A DNA stretch of 64,000 nt from Ophioderma brevispina (Eukaryota > Echinodermata > Ophiuroidea > Amphilepidida > Ophiodermatidae), in NCBI GenBank assembly GCA_023653785.1, contig JAMKCH010088370.1:216251-280250 (forward strand). Direction: 5' to 3'. The position numbers were made by a program, and so were the translations under genes. The notes beneath the pieces are model-generated. The model was not told where the DNA came from. It saw only the letters and a program-made list of their open reading frames with translations, and made no database searches. This document shows, in pieces, positions 20,925 through 33,388 of this stretch. The number at the start of each line of letters is the position of its first letter. Positions within the stretch are counted from its first letter, which is position 1.

Positions 20925-21285
20925 CAGGGGCGGATCCAGGAATTTTCAATAGAGGGGGCACGCCAAATTTTATAGCTTGCTGCGCTCGCTGGGGAGACCC
21001 CTGTTTTCAATCGGTCGAAATTCTTAAAGGCGCGGTGGGGGGGATTTATTTGTCAAGCATTAAAAAAACAAAACAAACCATAATTGGTGGTGGGCACCCA
21101 AAAAAGTTCCTTCTTCTTGATCGACATCGACATCTGTACCGTCATTTCTTTAGAAGAACACGGGCACGGGGGCGTCCTGTGCGGCAAAAGTCATTTTTAT
21201 AGATCTCTAGGGCGCCTGACACCCGATATGCGGTGCCTGCAATAAAGAATAGAGGGGGGCGTGCCCCCCGCTAAATCCGCCCCTG
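20925..21285. mobile_element. MITE with CAGGGGCGGAT ends
   Basis: Left end CAGGGGCGGATCCAGGA and right end the inverse of CAGGGGCGGATTTAGCGG. Flanked by CTCTA at 20920-20924 and 21286-21290. The interior has AGAGGGGGCACGCC and its inverse near the right end. CAGGGGCGGAT ends recur in many animal genomes. The 5-bp duplication is shorter than the 8 expected of hAT, so the class is uncertain. Confidence 0.85.
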
Positions 21286-21290
21286 CTCTA

Positions 21291-22078
21291 CTTCCTTCCT
21301 TTACTCCTCCACACTGTTAAACAAAATACTGTTAATTTTACAGTATCTTGAGGGCAGTAACTTAGTGACCAACAAAATTACTATATTAATTGACAGTGTA
21401 GGTAAAATAATCTCAACCAAATATCAGTACTTAAATTACATAATGAAAATTTATGATAGCGTATTACAAATGTTGCATTCTTTTACAATTCAAGAAGAAC
21501 TCCACTTTTATTTGATGAGTCTATTAATAGGAATGGAAAAAATTGGACATAAATTTACAGATTTTGTTGTGCTTCACTTTAAGCAAACTCTTGTCATTTT
21601 CTGAGCAGTCTACAGGTATTTTACTGTAAGTTGCACATAAACACTTTACCAGGACTGCGGCTACTGCCTCGCCTTTAGGCTGTTTTTCAAGGATGATGAA
21701 ACTGTAAACCCGAATTATCGTATGGTCTGCAACAAAAATTGTGCGGGCTGCATGTCACAAAAAACAGGCCAATCTTTTACCACTGAAATTCTTGGTGTGC
21801 GCGAGGCCCAGCGAATTGAATAGCACGGGCCAATAAGTGGTTTGTTTTAATTATACCGGTTGTATGATGGTGATTATTGATGCAAAGGTGGTTTTGTTCC
21901 CAGATTTCCTCATTTTATCAAATATTGAGTTTTGTTCACTTCTGCTTTCTATATTACATTCCGATTGACTGCAAAAAGTTTCAAACCACTTTGTAACGCT
22001 AATGAAAGTCAGAAGCTTCTTTTCTGATAAAACTGACCCGATTTTTGGTAATTACCTTTGATCAAAATTCATTAAACA
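21291..22078. other. Unassigned AT-rich stretch
   Basis: Contains an open frame at 21365-21604 (79 codons) with no recognisable domain or start context. No repeat copy found elsewhere in the window. Confidence 0.4.
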
Positions 22079-22418
22079 TTAAAGGTGCACTTTGTGATCC
22101 TAGCCATTTATTTGTAATCTTATGATTCACTAGAAAACCTCAAGAAGATGTTATTTTAAAAATTTCAGTTGATTTGATGTTGTGTATTTTGATGTTATGA
22201 CGAATTGAATCGCACTGCCCCATAGGCAGCTGTATTGTAAGCCTGTCCATTTACAGAAAATACAAAATTACAAATTTCTTCCATCGGATGATCAAATTTG
22301 CACATAGATTAGGCACACATTACTATACTTGGGCCAACGGTTTTCAGCTGATATTAAAAATTCTCCTCTCTGTGAGTAAATTGGGCGTGAAGGGAGGATC
22401 ACCAAAAATGCCCTTTAA
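22079..22418 (-). mobile_element. MITE family D, copy 1 (TTAA ends)
   Basis: TTAA at 22079-22082 and 22415-22418. Ends AAAGG.GCA.TTTGTGATCC and the inverse of AAAGGGCATTTTTGGTGATC. The interior TGTCCATTTACAGAAAATAC is the inverse of the matching block in copies 2 and 3. Confidence 0.8.
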
Positions 22419-22599
22419 GATCAGTGCAAAGCGATCTTGTAACAGCTTATTTTGTGAATGGCCACTGCAATTTCTTGTAGGCAATCCTTATGTCTTTCTT
22501 GCACCCGGGGGCTGTTTCAAAGGTTGGAACGATGATGATCCGTGTGAACAAGGAAAAAAAAGCCGTAAAAAAAAAGAGTTGTTTTTTCCTAAAGGCGAT

Positions 22600-22915
22600 T
22601 TGTACGCACGTCCAATGATTAGGGTATCAAAACCAGGCAAAATGTGGAAAAAACAAAAAAAAGGGTGTTTTTTCTTAACCCTGAAATAGTGATGTACGTG
22701 TTAAGGGTAATATGTGATTACTCAACAAGGAGCAGAGTAAAAATTATCCAAAATTTTGCCAAAGCAAAGCAACTATAATAAAGGGGGTACCTTAACATCC
22801 ACATGCAGCGTACTGTTTAGGGTAGCAAAAAGGCAAAATACTTCTGTTAGCAAAACCACACCACAATGCTTGTTTAGGGTAGCTTTTTTGTCGTGGAAAA
22901 TACTTGCTAGGATGG
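22600..22915. repeat. Degenerate TTAGGGTA-containing minisatellite
   Basis: Units around TGTTTAGGGTAGCAAAA and AAAATACTTG recur at about 22618, 22665 (inverse), 22702, 22815 and 22870. The same combination appears at 62510-62665. TTAGGG is the common animal telomere unit, but here it is embedded in a longer, diverged unit. Confidence 0.5.
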
Positions 22916-23804
22916 CATTTTGTACAGTACATGTTCACGCATTCAATCCTCCACCTTGGAATACAAGTGCCCCCTGGGATTTGGAGCTATATTTTGACTT
23001 TTTTCAGTAAATCAAATGAACTTCAAAGAATGACTTCCTGTGTTTTTATTTAGAAGTGATGGATATTGTTATTACCACTAGTTGCCTGAGTACCACATAG
23101 CCATCATGCTTGTAGCATGGGTTCTCTCCATTCAAGATTTGCCCCCAGGAGAAAAAAAAATAGAATCACATGGATCAGGAAAAACATTGAAAATTAAAAA
23201 ATTTTAATTCTAATAACGGACTTGCCAATAACAATTCCTGCAGAAACCATTGAAGGGAAAATATAACTGGATAGTATTGTGACTAAGTAATAATTCCAGA
23301 GTATATGTAAACTTTTCTTTTAATAGTTATTTCCGTGGCAACAATATCAAACCTCCCAAATAGTTTGGTACATACAAGTGCATCATATTGTATCGCGCCA
23401 AGAAAAAGAAAAACAAGTCTCTGTTCAGAAGATCGCGCGCATTATGTTTAAAATTGGTTTTGACAGCATAATGTTTTTTAGATTTTTACGCCTTACAAAA
23501 AAAAAAGAAAAAAAATGCATTAAAAAAAAGAAAAAAAAAAAAACCCGGCATTTTTTCACATTAGCGGTTTTGTTCTAAAAAAAAAAAAAGCATTTCGCAT
23601 TAGCATTTTTCAATTCTTCTGAGACCAACTGTTGGTTTGTTTTTTTGGCCTTACAGGGGTTGTTCCGATTGTCTTTTGGACCCCCCTGATTTACCCGAGA
23701 GTAGTGTCCCAATTTTGATAAAAGGCCGTTATTTTCTCATTGTCTTCGGTGAAATTTCACCTTTATCAAATCCATGCCATTCTCCACACTACTGCCATAA
23801 AATG
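22916..23804. other. Unassigned stretch with A-rich tracts
   Basis: Runs of A at about 23150, 23500-23545 and 23578-23590 create lysine-rich frames without meaning. Nothing else recognised. Confidence 0.45.
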
Positions 23805-23960
23805 TCCTTTTTAATGGTTAACTATCAAGATTAGCACACTAGGAAAGGGCGTGCACGATGCATTTATTGCGTCAGCATCAAAACCGCCAAGTTTTTTCCC
23901 ACAGTAACCGGTGGCCTGAGTATACAATGTCAGGCTCTCTTACAAAGTAGATAACATGAT
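23805..23960. repeat. Dispersed repeat, copy 1 (pairs with 55665-55860)
   Basis: Shared blocks include TTTTAATGGTTA.C.ATCAA, ATTAGCACA, CATCAAAAC.GC.A.GTT and CAGGCTCTC. Same orientation as the distant copy. No termini identified. Confidence 0.6.
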
Positions 23961-24181
23961 ACACAAAAATCGGACTAGCACCTTAAGATGACTCATGTGC
24001 TGAAATGTTATTTAATTGACAGCCTGTCTAATAATGAAGGAGGATGGCAAAAAAGACAAATTGGGACGACAGACGGCAAAATGGGAGGAAATGGTAGGTG
24101 TGGCGAATTTTTGACAGGTTTGTAATATTGGATGGCTTTGAGGTTGAACTATTAGTTATCTGGTGAAGCGCAGCTATGATA

Positions 24182-24274
24182 CTGGGAATTACCATCTGCG
24201 AAGCCCCGGGGGTGAAGCCGAAGACTGAACCAGGTGATTCGGTATGTGGCGAGGCATTGTGCATGGTAATTCCC
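24182..24274. repeat. Inverted repeat, 12-bp perfect arms
   Basis: GGGAATTACCAT near 24183 pairs with ATGGTAATTCCC near 24263, enclosing a GC-richer segment open on both strands. No protein family recognised. Confidence 0.6.
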
Positions 24275-24644
24275 TGTATAAGAGCGACGATGAACCCGAT
24301 AACGAATTCATCATACAATAAGGTCATTCAACTATATTTTATACAAACTGTACATCTTTATTAAAAACAATATTTTTTCCATAAATAAGTATTATTAAAC
24401 CAATTTTAGGCCCAACGCGTAGTAGATAGAAGAAAGCAAAGAATCACACCCGCTCTGTAAAGGATTAATCAGGGCGAGGACGCGACACTGACCGGATAGA
24501 CTGGTAGTCCGCGCTGGTTACGGCGCTCACTAACCTGATATGAAAATATACCGGTGGCGGTATCCTGTGATCTGCTCTAGTGGTATGATAACACATATAT
24601 TGCGAAGCTATAGAAACCCTAACCCGGACCGGGGTCGTTTTGAC

Positions 24645-24945
24645 GACCGACGGCCCAAATGCACCGAGGGCAATCTATTTTATTTTTAACGGCCCCAGTG
24701 CAACGAGAGCCAAATTGTGCGTTCATTGCATCTCGGCCATTGTCCCGGCACAGGAATAAGCGTAAAGTCAATAACGCCCAGGTGCAACGAGGAAAATCAC
24801 GTCATTTTCCCGGAGACGGCCCAAGGAAAGATTTGCAAAGAAAAACATGGTTCAGTTTCCGGAAGACGGCCCAAGATGCAACGAAAAACCATTGCGCCAT
24901 TTTCCGGAAAAGACGTCCCAGATGCAACGAGAAAACACGCGTGGC
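24645..24945. repeat. GACGGCCCAAATGCAACGAG minisatellite, block 1
   Basis: The core occurs at about 24649, 24689, 24774, 24823, 24866 and 24912, at 40-85 base spacing, usually followed by GAAAA and a CATTTTCCGGAAA stretch. The unit is about 45 bp. Frames across it (24659-24974) are products of the repeat. Confidence 0.75.
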
Positions 24946-25319
24946 GAATGCAATACAAAAGGGATAAGAAATAAATGAAAACTAAATAAATAAAGAAGGG
25001 ATGCGTACTGCACCATGATCTGCAGGAAATTTGTAGGCTTATGTTCCAGTCGTTGAGAGTGGCGCTATTACCGCACAATCATAGTCATGCGGGGTGGCGT
25101 TATTATGCTTAGGCATGCTACCGGTTTTACGTCATGAATCCGTTTATGCATCAGTTAAAAAAAATTAGCTTATCGACAATGGTGGGGCTATCACCATCGA
25201 AATCGAAATTGTCTTGGGCATTTGTACACGGTAAACCCGCTGATTGAAAAGCATTGCGCCTTGCTGGCAAACCGTCCGAATTGAGATATTCAGTTTGAAA
25301 AAGCATGCATGAGTTTAAC

Positions 25320-25560
25320 GTGAATGACGGCCCAAATGCAACGAGGAACATCAAGTCATTTCCGTAAAGACCGCCCAAATGCAACGAGGAAACATGCGCA
25401 TTTTCCGTAAAGACGGCCCAAAGGAAACGAGAAACATCGCGGTCATTTCCGGTACGACGGCCCAGAGTGCAATGAGGCCAATGAGATGAGAGTTAATTGC
25501 GCGACAAATAGTTAGTTGTGACGGCCGAGATGCACGAAAAACATTTCCGACCGGTACCAC
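25320..25560. repeat. GACGGCCCAAATGCAACGAG minisatellite, block 2
   Basis: Same unit as block 1 at about 25324, 25370, 25413, 25458 and 25519. The 375 bases between the blocks lack it, so the array was split or lost units. Confidence 0.75.
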
Positions 25561-26315
25561 GTTTCCGTTGCTCTCATGGACTCTCGGCAATGTAGGTTAA
25601 AAGGGATAAGCAGCAATTTGCTGATCCGAAATATCAAAAAAAAAATCATTCAAAAAATTCGTAAATTGGATTTTTGTTACGATAGGAGTGATAACATACC
25701 TGGGAAGTAGTGGCTGAAATCTGGTATTAAAACAATGCGTACTCTTATTGATTTATGTAATTTGTATACGTGCATATCAAATTCGGCACTTGAATCAAAA
25801 GCTTTTCCCTATAAATATCCCAGATTTATAAGCGGATTATTTGAACCATGATTGATCTGTACAGTGTGACCTTCAAACACAAAATTATTGATCTTGTTTA
25901 TTCTGTATAGTGTAACCACAATCAGCTATTAGTGTAGATTTGAGAAGCCATTCGCTGTATGTCTATTTGTGGAAGGACGGCATGGATAAATTTTCAATAC
26001 TTCATTGTTTTTACTATTTGGTGGGTTTTGTTCCTAAATTAAAGTAGTTAAATGGAATTTTTACATACTGACCTTTGATTATAAGCTAAAAAAATTATTC
26101 CCACATTTTTTTATTCGCTCACATTATCGCTGGGGCACTGATAGGCATAACCATAATTCGTACCAGAAAACAGAAAATCTCTGACCTCATTGCCTTGAAA
26201 AGGAATGCAGGCACCAGGGGTGCAAAAAGTCATTTTTTCCTCAGGAGCAAGATTTTGGCCAATCGATTTCCTCAATGTGACCGATTCCCTACACTTCATC
26301 TTCCTTCCTCCCTTC
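25561..26315. other. Unassigned AT-rich stretch
   Basis: No sustained coding frame or repeat copy recognised. Confidence 0.4.
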
Positions 26316-26655
26316 TTAAAGTGACAGGAGGCGATTTGTTAGGATACAAATTTTCTAAATTTAACTGGATCCAGTTGTAGACCACCCTACCGAGAACGTT
26401 CGAAGGTTTATGGACAAAAGGGGCAAAAGAAAAAACTGCAAACCTTGTTTTAAACTTGCCTGCACGTAATCGTTCTCAATAGAAAAATTGCTTTGACTTT
26501 CTGTCGTGCACGACAGAAAGTACAAATGAGCAATTAATATTACATAAAGATGGGTACGTATTGGGCTTTCACTTCAGGTTAATCTAATGCTTGTAAGCAT
26601 TCAAAAAAAGGAACCAATGGGGGTGGCTTCTTTCTGGAAATCCATGTCTCTTTAA
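26316..26655 (-). mobile_element. MITE family C, copy 1 (TTAA ends, palindromic centre)
   Basis: TTAA at 26316-26319 and 26652-26655. Ends AAAGTGACAGGAGG and the inverse of AAAGAGACATGGA. Near the centre is a perfect 24-bp palindrome whose half is CTTTCTGTCGTG. The interior matches 45039-45407 in reverse (GAACGTTC, AACCTTGTTTT, TTTCTGGAAATCC blocks). Confidence 0.85.
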
Positions 26656-28075
26656 AATGCTTAAAATCGCATGTGAAGGTGATAACCAAATGAGTATGGT
26701 TGTTGTTTTCAATACAAGTCATGTGCATGTCATTCTGGGGAGGGCCAAAACAAAGTAATTGCCAAACGACGACACGCCCACATATTAAAGGTGAAACAAG
26801 GGAAATTTCAAGTCATCCTAGTTTCTGTGATAGTAGTGATTTCATAAAGATAGACGCTCAATAGATTCCTACCTTTTATTGGTTTACCGGACAGAACTTA
26901 AAGAAACAAAAGGAGTGATGGTCCTATGTTATATTTCAATAGAAACACATAGGGCTGAATTTTAGTATTTTAGTACATGGGGAAATGTAAATGGATGTTT
27001 TGGTTTAGTTAGTTTTTTTTTTTCATATAACCATCGACACCAATGTTTTTCCAATACAGAATTTAATTGGAAAATCTGAAAATCATGGAGTGTCATTTTT
27101 TTAAATTTGTTCTTGGGTGTTTTAAAGGGGGCAAAATTTGTACAGGGGTTACAATAAAAGTGGTTAAAAATTTATACCAGACTGTTCGCCTGCTTATACG
27201 GTTTTAAAAGGTATGTTTGCCATTATTACGAACATGTTTGAGTACAATAGGCTCAAGAAAGGGTTCAAGGTTCATTATTTATAGAAGGTCCGATTTTGTT
27301 GTTGATGAAATTGGTTTACAATCGTCATTGGGTCACACTAAATACCGAAAGAAAAGTATATAAATTCTGTAGTGTTTCACCTTTCAAAGTGAGACTTTTA
27401 GAGATTTAACAGTGGTCGCCATAGACCCTGTGGACCACGCCATTGGCTTCTAATTATCATCAAAAAGTCATTGACAACGCGACCCTTATATTTTCGGCTT
27501 TGTGCAGTAAGACGAAAACAATTTCGCACCGTTTTTAGAACAACCAAGAATCTGAAAATTTATCCCCAGTGTGACCTTGTACCCGTTTTACCTTGTAAAT
27601 CTTGTTACATAACACGCAGGTAGGGGCCCAAAACTATACCTTTCTGTAATCCTTGAAAGGTATGAACATGATGGTATACTTTAAAACACATTTTGCCCCC
27701 TTTTATTATTGCCCACGTATAAACAGTGTAACCGTGCCACCCCCTAGAATTCATCCACGAACACATTTAAAAAATGACACCCAGATTTTGGAATCTCATA
27801 CAACTTTGATTGAGAAAAACCTGGTTGCAAGATTGTATATGAAATCTTCACAAAAATACAGTTCAACATGACTAGTGCCGAAATTACGAAATTAGAAATT
27901 TCACAATTTGTTGTACCAAAGAAGAAAGAAACAGTTCTCAGCTTAATCCGTACGATGGATGATATAATATTTTTGAATATATAAAAGCTTTATATCTAGT
28001 GCAAAAATCAGAATTTCAATTTTGTTCGGGGTACACCCTGTTATTTGAAATCTTCCGTTGCAACCCTTTAAGCGG
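26656..28075. other. Unassigned AT-rich stretch
   Basis: No recognisable gene or repeat copy. The frame at 27653-27871 has no domain signature. Confidence 0.4.
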
Positions 28076-28225
28076 GTGAGAGATGAGATGCAGGGGCCAA
28101 TCCTAGGGCCCGGGCCTGGGCCATGAAGGGATTGCCAGGGCTGGGCCCTGAAAAGGGCATGCAGGGGCAAGAGCCCCGCAAGGGTCCAGGCCAGATCCCC
28201 CGGAAGCTGCAGCTTGGGATATTAA
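28076..28225. repeat. GC-rich GGGCC/AGGGG patch
   Basis: A sharp GC-rich island in AT-rich DNA made of GGGCC, CCAGG and AGGGG words with local self-complementarity (GGGCCCGGGCCTGGGCC). It resembles the GC-rich array at 35.6-36.4 kb only in composition. It could be the 5' region of the LINE that follows. Confidence 0.5.
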
Positions 28226-28487
28226 GATTAAGTATATTCAGATCTTCCAATATATCTTTTTTGAAGAATAAGAGTAAAACTTTTTCTGGTCTGAGTTGTC
28301 CTCTACCACTTCAACTCCCTTGATCTGAGGGGAGCGGACGTGTTTTTACACGCTCCGCGTACTCCATGTAATATGAATAGGATTTTCGTTTTGCACCCTG
28401 CCCGGGTCAATATTACAGCTATGATCGCTAACTTACCATACTCAACCTGATATATAAAGCTTATATGACACGATACTGGTGGCACGA

Positions 28488-29395
28488 TGGCAACTGATCT
28501 TGTTACCGACATTTGAAAAGTGCAAGCCTTGAAGTTTACTTAAAAACTCTAAATGAAAGAGGCTTGTTGTTTGTAAAAAGAGGAACTAGACACCTACATC
28601 AAACGACTGGAAATTGGGGGGAAGAAGATCACCCCCTACCTTACCCACATCCCCCCTCCTTTTCCCTCCTTCTTCCCACCTATACTTGTTTCCCCTTGGT
28701 ACATAATTGAAAGCGAGACAGAATCTGAGGAAATGCAACTCGCACTACATACCAAAGTTGGAAACATTGGAAATGAACTGGCGGATTTAGAAGTATGGGC
28801 AATTGAACATTAAGCCTGCTGTGGGGAGTAAGTAGTAATGGTGTGTTATGATGGACTACCTGAAAAGAGAGGGGAGAGAACCACAGATGAGGAAGTGAAA
28901 GCCCTGGCTTCAAAGTTGGAGGAAGTACCAATTGATGACAAGGACATAGATTCCAGCTACCGTGGGGGGAAACCCAGGCCCGGGAAAAGGAAAAACCGAG
29001 CCCTAGTTGTTGATTCACAAGGCCAAATACCAAAAAATGCCTTACTCAGAGCAAGACGGAAAGTTGGCAGGGGAAACTAAAAGGGGAATACAGGAACAGC
29101 AAACAGCATTCACCTTGTCTTTGCTTGGAAAAGCAGAAGACCTCGCTGAACATGCCCTGGGTGATGGAAAGGTGCGTGGACCTGGAATTGTGAAGTTTGT
29201 GGGTGCTAGTAGAGGGCCGAAGCAGACGGGACGGAGAAGATTTGGGAAAAGAAACTTCGCGTCTCCAGGGTTAGAAGCTTGAACAAAATCTATCTTGACG
29301 CTGAAACAACACGCCTCCATCATCCAGATTTAGATAAGCCCTCACTGGAAACCCCAAAGACAAGCAAAAGAAGGAAGATAGAGGTACATCTAATT
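28488..29395 (+). pseudogene. LINE ORF1-like remnant
   Basis: An ATG at 28488 (MATDLVTD) starts a region whose frames, pieced by eye, give a coiled-coil-like stretch (KEELDTYIKRLE, then NIGNELADLEVWAIE). This is followed by VCYDGLPEKRGERTTDEEVK, DDKDIDSSYRGGKPRPGKRK and LLRARRKV at 28838-29075. The order coiled coil - (I/V)xGLPE - D(I)xxSYRxGKP - RPxxV - ARRK is that of the RRM-type ORF1 nucleic-acid chaperone of L1/CR1-like LINEs. Stops and shifts interrupt it. A lysine/arginine-rich tail continues to about 29395. Assignment to the same element as the downstream RT is likely but unproven. Confidence 0.55.
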
Positions 29396-30199
29396 GACTG
29401 TATTGTACACATAATGCAGGGGTGACTCGCTCTGACTATATATAATTAAAAACAATACATTCTAATTTTGAAAAGGAAAGCTCCAATCTCATTAGAAAAC
29501 ACCAAGTATTATAATTTATTCAGGAAAGAATCTGAAAATATACGTATGTCAACGAATAATTTAACTTGGTTTCAATGAGTGTTGTTCACCACACTCGACG
29601 AGTTGAAATTGCACACTATCTTTATTATTTTGAGTGAGTTGTTTTCACAAACCAAATGAAACTGATAATTGCTAGTTGTGTAACTATATAATTACTTAAT
29701 CGATGTGATTTGAATATACTTCATCACATTGAGTATTTACAGCTATTATAATCATCTAACTATGTTTACGATCCCGGGTGGGGTTGCGCCAAATGTGATT
29801 TGTGGTTACTCACCCGTTCCATACCCAATTTCCCGATAATTCTTTTAGATTGTTATTCTTGCGATTTTTTTTAACTCAATAGGTATTTTATAATTGTATA
29901 TAGATATTGTGTTTAGTGTATGTATCAACAAGTCAGAAGGTGTGTTGTCTGTTCCAATACTTAGCAAGTCACAAAGATTATTGCATGTTACATATTAATC
30001 AGTATGTTCATAAGAAATGTACAAAGCTAAATCTCGGGAGTTGGTTAAGTTAAAAGAATGGATATTATGTAAGAAATGTATGAGACCCCTGATTCATTGA
30101 ATGGTACGAAAGGAATGTGAACCGAATGCATTAACTTAACGACCATTACTTGAGACATAGGACATATGTTATTAAACCCATTACGTTTTGAAAATTTTA
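29396..30199. other. AT-rich stretch between ORF1-like and endonuclease remnants
   Basis: No readable protein. It may be the decayed end of ORF1 and start of ORF2 of the same LINE. Confidence 0.4.
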
Positions 30200-30985
30200 A
30201 CCAATGATGCTTTATGATAATCACCAAGCAACCCATGCTCGTAGTTCTTCCAGAACAATTGAAATTACACTTCCGAAAAAACGTAACGGCGATTTTACTA
30301 TTAGTGAATGCTTAATATACGTGTCTACTAAAAAACCTTTGATAAACTAAAAGAGTTGGCATTGAAACAGTCAACACGATTTCAATGTACATAGGACTTA
30401 ATGAAACCCATTGTAACGAGAACCACAGAATATAAACATCCCGGATTCTAAACTGGAATAGGTTAACGGGTCTGGCCGTAATAAAGGCGGTGTTGTAGGG
30501 GGGTTTGTAATGATAAGTAAAATAGAATCCGAAAGGATTTCTTGTAATGCAAAACTCGAATTAAGAATCATGTTTTATTGAAAAATGAAAGAAAAAATAC
30601 TAAAAATATAGTGGTTGGTGTTGTGGTTTGATAGGGGGCCCATACGTCTATAAGATAATTTATATCAGATATAAATGAAGTGAGATTCAGGCTTACTTAA
30701 GAAAATAAATGCGGAGAAGAAAGGACTTATGTAATGGGTGACTTTAACATAGATCTTCTCAAAGATGATATACACAGAACAACTCCCTGAGTACATGCTT
30801 ATTTTATTCTAATCCATTTATTCCAACCAATCTAAAACCAACAAGGATTACAGCGACAAAAAGCGACATATGATAAATATTAACAAATTGTGACAAACAA
30901 AAGTAGAAAAAAACAGCTTATTTAGAAACCAAAACAGTGATCACTTGCCAACAGTTCTGATAAGTAATCTGAGTGCCGGACAAAT
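30200..30985 (+). pseudogene. LINE apurinic-like endonuclease remnant
   Basis: Short in-frame islands follow the order of the LINE endonuclease. A GGV-like block is at about 30485-30510 (KGGVVGGFV). MGDFNIDLLKDD is at 30734-30769, carrying the conserved D-x-N. A loop with TNLKPTRITATKSD follows at about 30819-30860, and NQNSDHLPTVLISN, carrying the S-D-H of the active site, at about 30930-30970. Many indels separate them. The enzyme nicks target DNA to prime reverse transcription; this copy is dead. Confidence 0.75.
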
Positions 30986-31149
30986 CGGAAAATAAAATAA
31001 TGTTATTACAAAAGATTTATATTAGTTGATGTAATATTCTAGATTAAAAAGTATTTATCGAATGTGAAAGGGGGGAGAGATATTGATAATATTTCATGTT
31101 GATGATTATTATACTGCATATGTAAACAATTTCAAGAGTTATAGAATGA

Positions 31150-33150
31150 AGGTATACCACTTAAGAAATTGTAACAAGAACCACAAGAAGAGATCCACGA
31201 TCTCCATGGATTACCAAAGGTATGCTTAATAGTATAAACAATAAAAATATAAGATATAAAGCAATATGTACAATGTCCAAATGAAAACATCATCAGAAAT
31301 GAAAAATATTTAGAAATAAGTTGCATGGTTTGATTAGAAAATCAAAAACCGTAAAGACTATTTTTTAAAAAATTCGAACAAGGAAAAAAACAAATGCGAA
31401 AAAGACCTGGAAAATAATAAACGATTGTTGTATTGTTGGAATTGGAAGGCTCAGAGCACATATTTTGTGATCAGTTCAACGAAAAACTGGAACCATAATA
31501 AGTCCAAAAAGATACAATGAATTGAATGATTACATCTAAAATTCAGACTCCGGTTTTAAAACTATTATGTTATTTTGAATATACCTTATCAAAAAAGTAT
31601 ATTCATGAAACCAAGTATTCAATCGAGATTGTGAAAATAATAATTAAATTTGATACAAGAAAAGTGATTGGAATTATGTAGAGGGAAATTGATTTGTAAA
31701 AGTGTAGCAAATGAAATTGCCCAACCTCTCACAAAAATATTCAATTTTGTCTTTGTAACTGGTATGGTTACTCATCAGTTAAAAGAGCACAAGGTAATCC
31801 CGCTTTAAAGAAAGGGGGGACAGTGAAATATTTTCAAAACTACGAACAGTTTCAGTTCTTCCGTTTTCAAAAATACTAGGAGGGGACTGGTCTTCAAACA
31901 AGGTATTGAATTTATGATTACCAATGATATTCTTAATGTCAAGCAATACGGGTTCAGGGGCCCACGCTCTACTTCTATGGCGATACTGCAACTTGGTTGA
32001 TAAAATAAAGAAAGCTGTGGAAAATAGGGCGGGGAAACCACAATTGGGGGTACCTGGACCTAATCCAAGCTTTGACACAACTAGACCACAATATTGTATT
32101 CATAAGGCTAGAACATTATGGATTCCGAGGGGGTAGTTTTTTTTATGATTGGTTTGGAGTTACTTAAGTGAAAGAACACAGTAGTCAATTATTAAAGATA
32201 AGAAATGGAACTTAAGGATATAATATGTGGAGTACCACAGGGTTCCATTATTAGGTCCCTTACTCTTTTTTTCTATATAAATATTACAATACTCAACCTG
32301 CTAGATTTCATTGTATCGGAAGATTGATACGACAATTTTATATTCAAGTACTGACATTATGAGTCAAATATCAATTATAAATAAGGAATTGTCAGAAGTA
32401 AGTAACTGAGTAAATAAGCTATCTGTCAATGGCTAGTAAAACTAATTACATTGTTATGGGTACCCTTAATAAATGACTAAAAGACCAAATGGAGATGGTT
32501 GTAATGTAAAAGTAATAAGATATTATCCTTGACAAAAAAGTCTAACAAAGGTGACAAAGACTAAGTTTTAGGAGTATTAGTGAGAAAATAACCTGATGCA
32601 CACATTGATGGAATATCGGAAAACATATCGCGGAGAATATTGGTTAGGATCAACAAGTTAAATTCTTATACCTGAGCGCATTTTTATAACATATATTGTA
32701 CATGGGTTACCATATATAATTATGGTTATTACTGACCTGGGGAAAGCTCTGTGCAACTACTTTGAAATAAAAAATCACAAAAAATTCAAAAATGGGCATT
32801 TAAGAAATCATATAAATAGTCCATATTCGAGTTTCATTCTGCACCACTTTTTCATAAATATATGTGTAAAATATATATGATGTGTATAAAACTAGAATGG
32901 GTTCATTTATGTTCAGATACTTTGCAAATATTGCCCAATTCATTTAATTAATTTTTCACCATGAGATACGGGATATCCATAACTATCAAACACGAACAGG
33001 AAATAATTTTAATCAACAAGAAAGAAGTGGTATTCCGTGATAAACAAAATTGAGAACAGCAGGCCCAATCTTGTGGAACTACCTGAGTGATACAATTAAC
33101 AATTCAAATTCAACTAAACACTTTCGAACTCAATATAAATTCATATATTA
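31150..33150 (+). pseudogene. LINE reverse transcriptase remnant (CR1/Jockey-like)
   Basis: Continues from the endonuclease. PWITKGMLNSINNKNIRYK is at 31205-31260, the usual linker before RT. FNFVFVTGMVTHQLKEHKVI is at about 31742-31800. YGFRGPRSTSMAILQLVDKI is at about 31946-32010. A palm block similar to LDLxxAxDTxxHxIxxxxLxxYGxRG is spread over frames at about 32050-32130. CGVPQGSII is at 32227-32255, and TTILYSST (where the ADD motif should precede) at 32328-32350. TKFLGVLVRK and a thumb-like region follow. Frame changes are frequent. Together with 28488-29395 it describes an element of about 4.9 kb. Confidence 0.8.
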
Positions 33151-33388
33151 ATATCTTTCATCATTGATTTGGAACTTGTTTTTTGGGTATTGCTTGGTGG
33201 ATAGTTTCTTTGTTCATTGTGTTTAATATTTGTAATGTACAATTTAATTTTTTTAACGGGTGGGTGGTAAATAGGCCTTACTGGCCCTTTCGACCCTTCC
33301 TCCATAAAATGTGTGATTTTATTTTTAAATGTTAATCTTTAAAAAATAATAGCTGCCGTATGTGTTTTTATGGGAAACTAAAGAATAT

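Noticed and set aside
22288..22689. 133-codon plus-strand frame
   Set aside because: Crosses the end of MITE D copy 1 and a lysine-rich A tract; not a plausible gene.
24028..24364. Overlapping frames on both strands
   Set aside because: The overlap is caused by a 12-bp inverted repeat and even composition; no domain seen.
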